The position numbers were made by a program, and so were the translations under genes. From positions 76,468 through 140,467 of the forward strand of contig CBDIHK010000020.1 of the NCBI GenBank assembly GCA_965279005.1: DNA of 64,000 nt. Direction: 5' to 3'. This DNA is from Planctobacterium sp965279005. GTDB taxonomy: Bacteria; Pseudomonadota; Gammaproteobacteria; Enterobacterales; Alteromonadaceae. Shown one piece after another: positions 55,121-63,240 of this stretch; positions within the stretch are counted from its first letter, which is position 1; the number at the start of each line of letters is the position of its first letter. The notes under the pieces are model-generated. The model saw nothing but the letters and a program-made list of their open reading frames with translations. It was not told the DNA's origin and did no database searches.

Positions 55121-55624
55121 TCAGCTTAGGTTTTTCGCTAAGCGCAATTGGGTTATTTTGAGTTGCTCTGCCGCGGCATTTGCAATTTCAGTGGCGGTAT
55201 CATTGGGTAGCCGCTGTTTGAGTTCTGACAGCATTTCTGCCGCTGACTTACCGGTGGCGAAGATAATAAAAATAAAACCGTGTTTATCCAGGTAGGCACG
55301 GTTGCATTCAAACAGGGACTGCAACGTCCGCTCATCTGCGCCTGCGGTGCCTGATTGCTCAGCGCTGGCGCTGTTTTGGGTGTTGGCGAATTTCGCCTTA
55401 AGGCTGTTTACGTCCCCAATCAAGGGATGAGCTTCAAATGCCTTTAACACATTCGTTTGATCCGTTTTTTGCCAGGCACATTGAGCCATTTGCTGCATCT
55501 GCGCCAGATCTTCGTAGGGCCGTTTTGCCACCATGGCATCGACCCAGCTAGGTGCGGCGCAGCTCTGTTCAAACCATTCTGCAGCGGTTGCCTCTTCGCA
55601 GTTGTTGAGTTCATCCAAGTTCAC
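55121..55624 (-). CDS. uraD: OHCU decarboxylase
   Basis: 167 residues of the UraD family, making (S)-allantoin from OHCU. The catalytic-region motif FEAHPLIGD is present, as is CNRAYLDKHGFIFIIFATGKSA. A longer frame extends to 55702, but GTG at 55624 is chosen: AAGGA stands eight bases upstream and the family begins with LxELN, as here (NLDELNNC). With this start it overlaps xdhC by 14 bases. Confidence 0.92.
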   Translation of the reverse strand: MNLDELNNCEEATAAEWFEQSCAAPSWVDAMVAKRPYEDLAQMQQMAQCAWQKTDQTNVLKAFEAHPLIGDVNSLKAKFANTQNSASAEQSGTAGADERTLQSLFECNRAYLDKHGFIFIIFATGKSAAEMLSELKQRLPNDTATEIANAAAEQLKITQLRLAKNLS

Positions 55625-56453
55625 GGTTTGTTTCCTTTGGTTTCCTTGTAATTCCAGAAGCGGTAGGGGTTGTTTGACCTGTGCCGGTTCCGGCAGCGTC
55701 AAGCATTTGTATTAGCTGCGCAGCAATAGATACAGATACCTCAACCGGCCTTTTACCCGGTATTGATAAATCGCCGATAGGGGATACGAACCTGGCTAGT
55801 TGTGATTCACTAATTCCGCGCTGTGATAAGCGATAGTGGAAGCGTTTTGCTTTGGTTTTAGAGCCAATCATGCCGACGTACGGCAGGTTGGGGCGGCGCA
55901 ACGCCTTGTGCACTATATCGAAGTCCAATTGGTGCAGGTGGGTCATGACCACCAGCCAACAGTTGTCATTCAGTCCAGTAACTTGGGTATCAGGTTCTTC
56001 GTTGTGGACAAGGGTGACGTTGCTCGGCGTTTTTTTTGGCAAGTACTCCGCCCGGGACTCAATCCAGAGTATTTGCAGGGGTAACTGTGCCAGGATGGGC
56101 ACTAGTGATTGCGCCACATGCCCGGCACCAAATACTGCTACTTGTTGGCTGTGGCTGGCGTGTATTTCATACAAAACTTCGGTTGCGCCACCGCAACATT
56201 GCCCGGTTTTGGTAGAAAGTGGAAAAGATTCAATTGATGTGTTTTTATCTTTTCTTATCAACAGGTTACGTGCGTTATGCGTAACCTTGAACTCCAGGTT
56301 GCCACCGCCAATAGTGTCATAGCAGCTGTCCGCTGTGACCACCATCTTGGTGCCTGCATCCCTCGGGGTGGAGCCTTTGTCCTGTAACAGGGTTACCAGG
56401 ACATAGGCAATACCTTGTTGCTGGCAATGGTTAATCGCTTCGTACCAACGCAT
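55611..56453 (-). CDS. xdhC: xanthine dehydrogenase accessory protein XdhC
   Basis: 280 residues. XdhC binds molybdenum cofactor, helps its sulfuration and loads it into xanthine dehydrogenase. Visible are GSTPRDAGTKMVV, the cysteine pair in TGQCCGGATEV, a Rossmann domain VAVFGAGHVAQSLVPILAQLP, and the family end PIGDLSIPGKRPVEVSVSIAAQLI. The start ATG at 56453, four bases after xdhB, is chosen over a longer frame to 56579 that would overlap xdhB. Confidence 0.93.
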   Translation of the reverse strand: MRWYEAINHCQQQGIAYVLVTLLQDKGSTPRDAGTKMVVTADSCYDTIGGGNLEFKVTHNARNLLIRKDKNTSIESFPLSTKTGQCCGGATEVLYEIHASHSQQVAVFGAGHVAQSLVPILAQLPLQILWIESRAEYLPKKTPSNVTLVHNEEPDTQVTGLNDNCWLVVMTHLHQLDFDIVHKALRRPNLPYVGMIGSKTKAKRFHYRLSQRGISESQLARFVSPIGDLSIPGKRPVEVSVSIAAQLIQMLDAAGTGTGQTTPTASGITRKPKETNRELG

Positions 56454-56457
56454 CCGT

Positions 56458-58788
56458 TTAGACCGCCCCTTTCTTGAGTGCTTGTACTGCACGTAAAACA
56501 GTTTCTGGAGTGGCGGGAGGATCCAGTTTCGGATCCACCTGGTAACCCGATAAACTGGATACCGCATCCTTGATGGCACACCAAACTGAAATAGCTAGCA
56601 TTAGTGGCGGTTCTCCCACGGCTTTGGAGTGATAAATGCTGTCTTCATCGTTAGCCCTCGGGTACAAATCTACATTAAATACTTCAGGTGTGTCACCAAT
56701 TGCCGGGATTTTGTAGGTGGCGGGGTTATTGCTCAAAAGCTTTCCATCATCGGACCAAACCAAGTCTTCAGTGGTGAGCCAGCCCATACCTTGGATAAAG
56801 CCGCCCTCGATTTGGCCACGGTCTATGGCTGGGTTCAAGCTATTGCCGACATCATGCAAGATATCTACGCGTGTCACCTGGCTTTCGCCAGTCAAAGTAT
56901 CGATTGCGACTTCTGACACGGCTGCGCCATTGGCGAAATAGAAAAATGGCCTACCTTTGCCGCTGCCGCGGTCGTAATGGATTTTAGGTGTTTTGTAAAA
57001 GCCGGAAGAAGATAGTGATATCCGGTGCATATAGGCCTGCTGCACCAAATCGGCAAATGTCACCTTGGTTTCACCTGCTACAACCATGCCTGCCTCAAAC
57101 CGCACATCACTCGGGTGTAGCTCCAGTTCCTTTGCCCAAAACTCAGCCAGCCGTGCCTTAATGGTAATGCAGGCATTTTGCACCGCTTTACCATTAATAT
57201 CAGTTCCGCTAGAGGCTGCCGTTGGCGAGGTATTTGGGACTTTGTCAGTGCGGGTTGAAGTCACGTCAAGACTATCCAGCTCTAGGCCAAACTCATTGGC
57301 GGCGATTTGCTGGATTTTAGTGTGCAAACCTTGGCCCATTTCGGTGCCACCATGGTTTACCTGGATACTGCCGTCAGTGTAGACGTGCACCAGTGCTCCG
57401 GCTTGGTTAAGGTGCTTGGCAGTGAAAGAGATACCAAATTTAACCGGCGTTAAGGCCAAGCCTTTTTTGATAATGGGGCTGCTTTGGTTAAACGCGGTGA
57501 TTTGTCCGCGCCGTTGCCAGTAGTTACTGCTGGTTTCTAGCCGGTTGATCAAATCCGGCAATACATTGTGCTCTACTTCCATCCCGTACTGGGTAATGTT
57601 GCGGGTGCCAATGCCATATAAATTGCGCTTGCGGATGGTGAGCGGATCTTCACCTACCTTCCGGGCTATGGCATCTATCATGGCTTCGGCCATTACCATT
57701 CCCTGTGGACCTCCAAAACCGCGGAACGCTGTGTGGGAAACTGTATCGGTACGGCAGCGGTAACCAGTGATATCGGCATTGGCCAGGTAATAGGCGTTGT
57801 CACAATGGAACATGGCCCTGTCCACAATGGCCTCCGACAAATCCGCCGAATGGCCGCATAAACCATTTATTTCCCCTTGTACTGCCTGGATGATACCGTT
57901 TTTGTCTGTGCCAATGTGGAAGCGGTTTAAAAACGGATGGCGTTTGCCTGTGGTTTGCATGTCCTGCATCCGGGGAATCCGCAATTTCACCGGCGCCCGG
58001 TTGCGCATAGCTAATATCGCTGCAATACAAGCCCATTGGGCTGCCTGTGTTTCTTTACCACCAAAGCCGCCACCCATGCGGCGCATATCCACCGTCACCT
58101 TGTGTAGCTTGATGCCGAGCACTTCGGCCACTAATTTCTGTACTTCACTGGGATGCTGGGAAGAGGTGTAGATGCTGATGCGGTCTTCTTCTTCTGGGAT
58201 AGCAAGCGCCACTTGCCCCTCCAGGTACATATGTTCCTGGCCACCGATAAATACCTCGCCTGACAATGTTACCTCAGCATCGGCATAGGCAGATTTAAAA
58301 TCACCCAGCTGCATCTGGTGCGTCGGCCGCACAAAATTTTGGTTGTCCTGCGCTTGCGCGACTGTAAGCTCTGCAGCTTGCTGTGCAACTTCAATTTTGC
58401 CTTTTTGTGCGGCTTGCCTTGCCAAATTGGTGCTACTTGCCAACACCGCGAAATACGGTTGCATATGGAACAGGATGTCCCCTTGGGCTAGCACCGGGTC
58501 TCCATCGAAAACCGGGGCAATATCCACATGTCCCGGGACATCCTGTGCAGTAATAACATCAATTACACCCGCGCTGCTGGTTACAGCGTCCAAGTCGATT
58601 GACCCAATGCGGCCTTTGGCGAATGGGCTTAGGCCCACTGCGGCATACATTAGGTTGGCTGGCGCCGGTAAATCGTCTACATAGCGGGCTTGGCCGGTAA
58701 CGTGGCGGCTTGCACTTTCATGTGCCTTGCTGCTGCCAACGACACCTGTAGCACCAGAAAGCGAGGGGGAGTCGATTAATTTACGCAT
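56458..58788 (-). CDS. xdhB: xanthine dehydrogenase molybdopterin subunit
   Basis: 776 residues. Molybdenum-binding large subunit that hydroxylates hypoxanthine and xanthine. Seen are RMGGGFGGKE, AFRGFGGPQGM with the substrate-positioning Arg, and the catalytic-Glu region KAVGEPPLMLAISV near residue 735. The start overlaps the xdhA stop by eight bases. Molybdenum cofactor genes are not in the window. Confidence 0.96.
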   Translation of the reverse strand: MRKLIDSPSLSGATGVVGSSKAHESASRHVTGQARYVDDLPAPANLMYAAVGLSPFAKGRIGSIDLDAVTSSAGVIDVITAQDVPGHVDIAPVFDGDPVLAQGDILFHMQPYFAVLASSTNLARQAAQKGKIEVAQQAAELTVAQAQDNQNFVRPTHQMQLGDFKSAYADAEVTLSGEVFIGGQEHMYLEGQVALAIPEEEDRISIYTSSQHPSEVQKLVAEVLGIKLHKVTVDMRRMGGGFGGKETQAAQWACIAAILAMRNRAPVKLRIPRMQDMQTTGKRHPFLNRFHIGTDKNGIIQAVQGEINGLCGHSADLSEAIVDRAMFHCDNAYYLANADITGYRCRTDTVSHTAFRGFGGPQGMVMAEAMIDAIARKVGEDPLTIRKRNLYGIGTRNITQYGMEVEHNVLPDLINRLETSSNYWQRRGQITAFNQSSPIIKKGLALTPVKFGISFTAKHLNQAGALVHVYTDGSIQVNHGGTEMGQGLHTKIQQIAANEFGLELDSLDVTSTRTDKVPNTSPTAASSGTDINGKAVQNACITIKARLAEFWAKELELHPSDVRFEAGMVVAGETKVTFADLVQQAYMHRISLSSSGFYKTPKIHYDRGSGKGRPFFYFANGAAVSEVAIDTLTGESQVTRVDILHDVGNSLNPAIDRGQIEGGFIQGMGWLTTEDLVWSDDGKLLSNNPATYKIPAIGDTPEVFNVDLYPRANDEDSIYHSKAVGEPPLMLAISVWCAIKDAVSSLSGYQVDPKLDPPATPETVLRAVQALKKGAV

Positions 58789-60223
58789 AGGCTGGCACCC
58801 TCAAGATGGTTTCTGGTTGTAGGCTTTCCAAAACAAACCGCTGCCAAAGGTTGACCACCATATCTTGTCGGTATTGGGCACTAGCCCGCACATCATCGAT
58901 AGGGGTAAAAAGGCCAGACAAAATGCTCTTGCCTTTCTCGATAATATCTTTGTCCCAGGGTTGCGCAACCAACGATTGCAGGGCCGGTGCCGCCATTGGA
59001 GTGGCTGCTACGCCGCCAAAACCGGCACTTAGCTGTTTGATTTTGCCGTTTTCGAGTTCTAGGTTAAACACGGCGCAAACCGCAGAGATATCATCTTCAA
59101 AACGCTTGGATACTTTGTAAGCGCGCAGGTGTTTTTTACCTGCTTTGGGTAACGGGATCACGATACTGTCTAGCCATTCCCCCGGTTTTAATGCCGTTTG
59201 ACGGTAGCCCAAAAAGAAATCGGCTAGCGGCAATTGGCGTGTGTTAGTGCCGTCGTCAACCACAACTTCAGCATTTAGTGCAAGCAATAGCGGTGGGCTA
59301 TCACCAATTGGGGAGGCGTTGGCGACATTGCCACCCATGGTTGCCTGGTTGCGGATTGGCACAGAAGCAAACCGGTGCAGCCATTCTTCGGTTTCTGGAA
59401 AGTGCTCCAGAAGGTAGGGTTCTACCTGGGCAAAGGTGGCGGCGGCACCAACAGTGAGTTCAGACCCGGTAGTTTCAATACGGGCTAAGTAGGGTAGGTG
59501 CCCCAAGCTGACCAAATGTTCAATTTGCTTAAGCTGTTGGGTGACTTCTAGCGCCAAGTCGGTGCTACCAGCCAATAGCCTGGCGCCTGGATATTGTTTT
59601 AACAATGCCGCCAGCTGGGCGCGTGAACGCGGGATGTGCAGGCCATCCACGCCAACGTTGTCCTGGTTGAAGCCCTTGAGCTGGGAAACTGTTGTTGTCT
59701 TTTGCTGGCTGAACTGGTCTGGCTGCGGTTGTTGGCACGCAGCTAGTGTGGCGTCAATGATAGGGCGATAGCCGGTGCAGCGGCAGAGATTGCCAGACAA
59801 CGCCACGTTGACGCCCTCGCGGTCGAGCTGTTTGTCCTGCTGTAGCCGTTGTTGGTAAAGGGTGAACATCGACATAACAAAACCCGGCGTGCAAAAACCG
59901 CACTGGGAACCATGCTGTTCGACCATGGCTTGCTGCACTGGGTGCAATTGGCCTTTGTGCTCCAGATGTTCTACCGTGATCAGTTGTTTGCCATCAAGGG
60001 CAGATAAAAAAGTGATGCAGCTGTTGATGCTTTTGTAGCTAAGGCCTTCCCCGGTGCCGTTAATTTCTGCCACGGTAACTGTGCAGGCGCCGCAGTCGCC
60101 AGAAGCACAGCCTTCTTTACTACCGGTGAGGTTCTGCTGCTCCCTAAGCCAATCTAATAAGGTCAAATTAGGATCAACCTGCTCGATATGCACAGGTTGC
60201 TGGTTCAGCAAAAAGCTGATCAT
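58781..60223 (-). CDS. xdhA: xanthine dehydrogenase FeS/FAD subunit
   Basis: 480 residues. N-terminal [2Fe-2S] domains with GCASGDCGAC, GSQCGFCTPGF and LCRCTGYRP, then an FAD domain with LLAGSTDLALEV and ATMGGNVANASPIGDSPP. It takes electrons from the molybdenum subunit and reduces NAD+. ATG at 60223 is chosen because GGAG is six bases upstream; a longer frame to 60235 lacks such a site. First gene of the reverse-strand operon xdhA-xdhB-xdhC-uraD-uraH-guaD-puuD, whose promoter region carries a RutR-like box. Confidence 0.95.
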   Translation of the reverse strand: MISFLLNQQPVHIEQVDPNLTLLDWLREQQNLTGSKEGCASGDCGACTVTVAEINGTGEGLSYKSINSCITFLSALDGKQLITVEHLEHKGQLHPVQQAMVEQHGSQCGFCTPGFVMSMFTLYQQRLQQDKQLDREGVNVALSGNLCRCTGYRPIIDATLAACQQPQPDQFSQQKTTTVSQLKGFNQDNVGVDGLHIPRSRAQLAALLKQYPGARLLAGSTDLALEVTQQLKQIEHLVSLGHLPYLARIETTGSELTVGAAATFAQVEPYLLEHFPETEEWLHRFASVPIRNQATMGGNVANASPIGDSPPLLLALNAEVVVDDGTNTRQLPLADFFLGYRQTALKPGEWLDSIVIPLPKAGKKHLRAYKVSKRFEDDISAVCAVFNLELENGKIKQLSAGFGGVAATPMAAPALQSLVAQPWDKDIIEKGKSILSGLFTPIDDVRASAQYRQDMVVNLWQRFVLESLQPETILRVPAYA

Positions 60224-60246
60224 TGAATACTCCAATTAGTTGAAAC

Positions 60247-60262
60247 CTGACCGAATGGTCAA
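60247..60262. promoter_or_regulatory. RutR-box-like operator
   Basis: CTGACCGAATGGTCAA matches the E. coli RutR box TTGACCAnnTGGTCAA at 12 of 14 defined positions; its core TGACC/GGTCA is a perfect inverted repeat. It lies 24 bases before the xdhA start, in the divergent region with the gene for a RutR-like regulator, and may control both directions. Confidence 0.72.
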
Positions 60263-60367
60263 TATATTGGGATTTATTTTGTATGGCAATATTTATATTA
60301 GGATAGGGTTTTCGATTTTTCCTAAGTTGAGCGTATAATTTTGCCACAATGACTGTGCTTACCAACA

Positions 60368-61048
60368 ATGATTAGAATGAAAACAGAAACCACAGTAGCA
60401 AAAGCGGGGATCCGCGCTGCCAACCAAGAAAAAATTATCCGGTGTGCTGCGGCCATTTTTGCCAGCAAAGGCTATAGCGGGGCTACGGTACAAGAGATTG
60501 CGGTGGATGCGGGTTTACCCAAGGCCAATGTGCTTTACTATTTTAAATCGAAAGAAGGCATATACAGCGCGGTTTTGAATGAGATCCTGAGTTTGTGGAA
60601 CTCTTCCTTTGACCGTGCTGGCATCGATGATGATCCGGCGGAGATATTCAGCCGCTATATATTGGAGAAGATGGAGCTTTCGCGCACTTATCCCCACGCT
60701 TCAAAAATCTTTGCTATGGAGATGATCAAGGGAGCGCCGCACCTAAGTGAAGGAGCACATCAGGCGATGCGCGACTGGTTCCAGTCCAGGGTGAATTTAA
60801 TCCGGCATTGGATCCGCCTAGGCAAAATGGACAGCGTTGATCCCGAACAGTTGTTGTTCCACATTTGGTCGGCAACCCAACATTACGCTGACTTTTCCAC
60901 CCAAATTAATTTATTGCGCGGACGCGAAATGTCTGCAAAAGATTTTGACAGTGCCGGACGCTATTTGTGCAAAAGCATTTTAGCTGGCATCGGCCTGGTG
61001 CCGAAATACCGGAAAGTAAAAGCAAACTCTTATACCGGATATAAATAA
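60368..61048 (+). CDS. RutR-like TetR-family regulator of purine catabolism
   Basis: 226 residues. N-terminal TetR helix-turn-helix (about residues 18-65: GYSGATVQEIAVDAGLPKANVLYYFKSKEGIY). The C-terminal domain resembles E. coli RutR, with YPHASKIFAMEMIKGAPHL and IWSATQHYADFSTQI. E. coli RutR senses uracil and thymine and controls pyrimidine and purine breakdown. Its place between the two arms of the purine locus, and the RutR-like box upstream, suggest local control of this pathway; the ligand may differ. An ATG nine bases later (60377) is also possible, as neither has a good Shine-Dalgarno. Stop overlaps the puuE start (TAATG). Confidence 0.87.
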   Translation: MIRMKTETTVAKAGIRAANQEKIIRCAAAIFASKGYSGATVQEIAVDAGLPKANVLYYFKSKEGIYSAVLNEILSLWNSSFDRAGIDDDPAEIFSRYILEKMELSRTYPHASKIFAMEMIKGAPHLSEGAHQAMRDWFQSRVNLIRHWIRLGKMDSVDPEQLLFHIWSATQHYADFSTQINLLRGREMSAKDFDSAGRYLCKSILAGIGLVPKYRKVKANSYTGYK

Positions 61049-61962
61049 TGGCTGCTTCCAACAATGACTATCCTAGGGATATGGTGGGCTATGCCAATGC
61101 TTTACCGAACGTGCAATGGCCGGGCGGGGCGAAGGTGGCTGTCCAGTTTGTACTGAACTATGAAGAGGGTGGTGAAAACTGTGTGCTACACGGGGATAGC
61201 CATTCGGAAACCTTTTTATCTGAAATTATCGGTGCCCCTGGTTTTAATGACCGGCACTTGTCGATGGAATCTATCTATGAGTATGGCAGTCGCGCAGGTT
61301 TTTGGCGCCTGCACAAGCTATTCACCCAACGACAGATCCCTATCACCGTGTTTGCTGTAACCATGGCGTTGCAACGCAACCCACAGGCTGTTGCAGCCAT
61401 GCTTGAGGCTGATTGGGAAATCGCAAGCCACGCAATGCGCTGGATCCACTACCAAGAGATGCCAGAGGCCGAAGAACGGCAACAAATGCAGGCATCAATT
61501 GAGTTGCACCAGGCGCTAACCGGCAGCAAACCCAAAGGTTGGTACACCGGTAGGACCAGCCCCAATACCTTAAAGCTGTTGGCCGAGCGGGATGATATCC
61601 TCTACTGTGCCGACAGCTACGCTGATGACTTGCCCTATTACGATTACCAATACCAAAAACCACTGCTGATGGTGCCCTATACCTTGGACGCCAACGATAT
61701 GCGCTTTGCCACCAACCAGGGCTTCAATAGCGGCAGCCAGTTTTACGATTACCTAAAAGACAGTTTTGATGTGCTTTATGCTGAAGGGGAAGATAGCCCC
61801 AAGATGATGTCCATTGGCCTGCATTGCCGCATTGTCGGCCGCCCTGGTAGGTTTGCAGCATTGCAGCGGTTTGTGGATTATGCGCTACAACACAAGGGTG
61901 TTTGGTTTTGTACTCGGCAAGCCATCGCCGAGCATTGGCTACAGCAGCACCCGCTTACTTAA
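61048..61962 (+). CDS. puuE: allantoinase PuuE
   Basis: 304 residues, polysaccharide-deacetylase-like fold. DMVGYANALPNVQWPGGAKVAVQFVLNYEEGGE at the start is typical, followed by EYGSRAGFWRL, WEIASHAMRWIHY (with ligand His), GWYTGRTSPNTLKLL and SIGLHCRIVGRPGR. Opens allantoin to allantoate without the metal requirements of the AllB type. Translationally coupled to the upstream TetR gene. The stop codon lies within a short sequence that resembles one end of the MITE-like repeat. Confidence 0.94.
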   Translation: MAASNNDYPRDMVGYANALPNVQWPGGAKVAVQFVLNYEEGGENCVLHGDSHSETFLSEIIGAPGFNDRHLSMESIYEYGSRAGFWRLHKLFTQRQIPITVFAVTMALQRNPQAVAAMLEADWEIASHAMRWIHYQEMPEAEERQQMQASIELHQALTGSKPKGWYTGRTSPNTLKLLAERDDILYCADSYADDLPYYDYQYQKPLLMVPYTLDANDMRFATNQGFNSGSQFYDYLKDSFDVLYAEGEDSPKMMSIGLHCRIVGRPGRFAALQRFVDYALQHKGVWFCTRQAIAEHWLQQHPLT

Positions 61963-61982
61963 TGGAATTAATGGTATAATTG
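61957..61982. repeat. diverged single end of the MITE-like repeat over the puuE stop
   Basis: On the minus strand this reads AATTATACC, three extra bases, then TTCCATTAAGT, matching the left flank and end of the copy at 47835. The puuE TAA stop at 61960-61962 is part of it. Confidence 0.5.
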
Positions 61983-61995
61983 GGGGCTGCTAGGG

Positions 61996-63240
61996 CTAGG
62001 CCAGCTCCTTGCAATAAATTTCGATAAAGTGCACTAAAACCCTAAGGGCCGCTTCGATGTCTTCCACCATCACCGATTCTGCGGGATGGTGGCTAATTCC
62101 TTGTTCACAGCGCACAAAAAGCATGCTGACCGGGCACATGTCGGCCAGCGCCATGGCATCGTGGCCAGCGCCAGAACTTAGGCTGAGCTGGCGGTAACCG
62201 GTTGTCCTGACAGCTTCGCTCAACAGGTGCTGGAACTTAGGATCACATAGCACCGCTTTGGCACTGTGGGTCATTTGCCAAGCAATGCCTACACTGCGTC
62301 TCTGGGCAATGCGCGCTACTACCTGTTCTAGTATATTCACCGTGGCATCACGCCGGGCATCTATTTCGCTGCGTATATCCAATGAAAACTGCACGTGCCC
62401 TGGGATCACATTGACTGCATTTGGACGGCACTTGATCTGGCCAACTGTGGCAACGACGCCCATTTCCTTGGCAGTGTCTTCTACTGCGGCAATCATTTCT
62501 GAGGCTGCTACCAAGGCATCGCTGCGCATCGGCATTGGCACAGTGCCCGCGTGGCCTGCATGCCCTGTGACGTCAATTAGGTACCGGTTTGCACCTGCGA
62601 TCCCTGAAACCACGCCGACAGGCAAGTTTTCGGCCTCTAGGACAGGGCCTTGCTCAATGTGCGTTTCTACAAAACCTAGAATGTTCTCGCCCAAACGGGA
62701 AGCCGTTGGGATTTTGTTGACATCACATCCAAACTGCTTAAGCGCTTGAGGCAGGCTGATACCTTGGGGATCTACTAGGTCGTTCCACTGTGATTGCCAG
62801 TTTCCGGCAACGGAACGGCTGCCTAGTAGCGTCGTGCCAAACCTAGTGCCTTCTTCATCACCAAAGGCCACAATATCCAGGTGGAAAGGCAGTGAAATGC
62901 GATCTGCAACCAGGTATTCCACCAAGGTTATGGGCAGCAACACGCCCAATATGCCATCGTAGATGCCGCCATTGGGCACTGTATCGATGTGGCTACCCAT
63001 TATCAGGGTGGGGGCGTTGTCCTCTTTCGCGGCATACCGCCCCCATTGGTTGCCCGCTGCATCCAGCCAGGTAGACATGCCACAGGCCTGCATCCACTGG
63101 CACAGTTGCATGTTGGCCATGGCGTGCTCTGAAGTGAGGTAGCGCCTGTCCATGCCTTCATAGCTCTGGCTATGCAAAGCAAGGGCATCGCAACGGGCGT
63201 AGATGCGCTCGGCATATTGGCTGAAACTAGCGGTCTGCAT
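61996..63240 (-). CDS. allC: allantoate amidohydrolase
   Basis: About 414 residues, M20-family Zn or Mn hydrolase (hydantoinase/carbamoylase branch). Metal ligands appear in MGSHIDTVPNGGIYDG, FGDEEGTRFG and ETHIEQGPVLE, and at the end SGAGHDAMALA. Hydrolyses allantoate to ureidoglycine, carbon dioxide and ammonia. GGAGG at 63253-63257 is followed by two candidate starts, 63249 (three bases away) and 63240 (twelve); neither spacing is ideal. The gene overlaps the end of the upstream aminotransferase. Confidence 0.93.
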   Translation of the reverse strand: MQTASFSQYAERIYARCDALALHSQSYEGMDRRYLTSEHAMANMQLCQWMQACGMSTWLDAAGNQWGRYAAKEDNAPTLIMGSHIDTVPNGGIYDGILGVLLPITLVEYLVADRISLPFHLDIVAFGDEEGTRFGTTLLGSRSVAGNWQSQWNDLVDPQGISLPQALKQFGCDVNKIPTASRLGENILGFVETHIEQGPVLEAENLPVGVVSGIAGANRYLIDVTGHAGHAGTVPMPMRSDALVAASEMIAAVEDTAKEMGVVATVGQIKCRPNAVNVIPGHVQFSLDIRSEIDARRDATVNILEQVVARIAQRRSVGIAWQMTHSAKAVLCDPKFQHLLSEAVRTTGYRQLSLSSGAGHDAMALADMCPVSMLFVRCEQGISHHPAESVMVEDIEAALRVLVHFIEIYCKELA

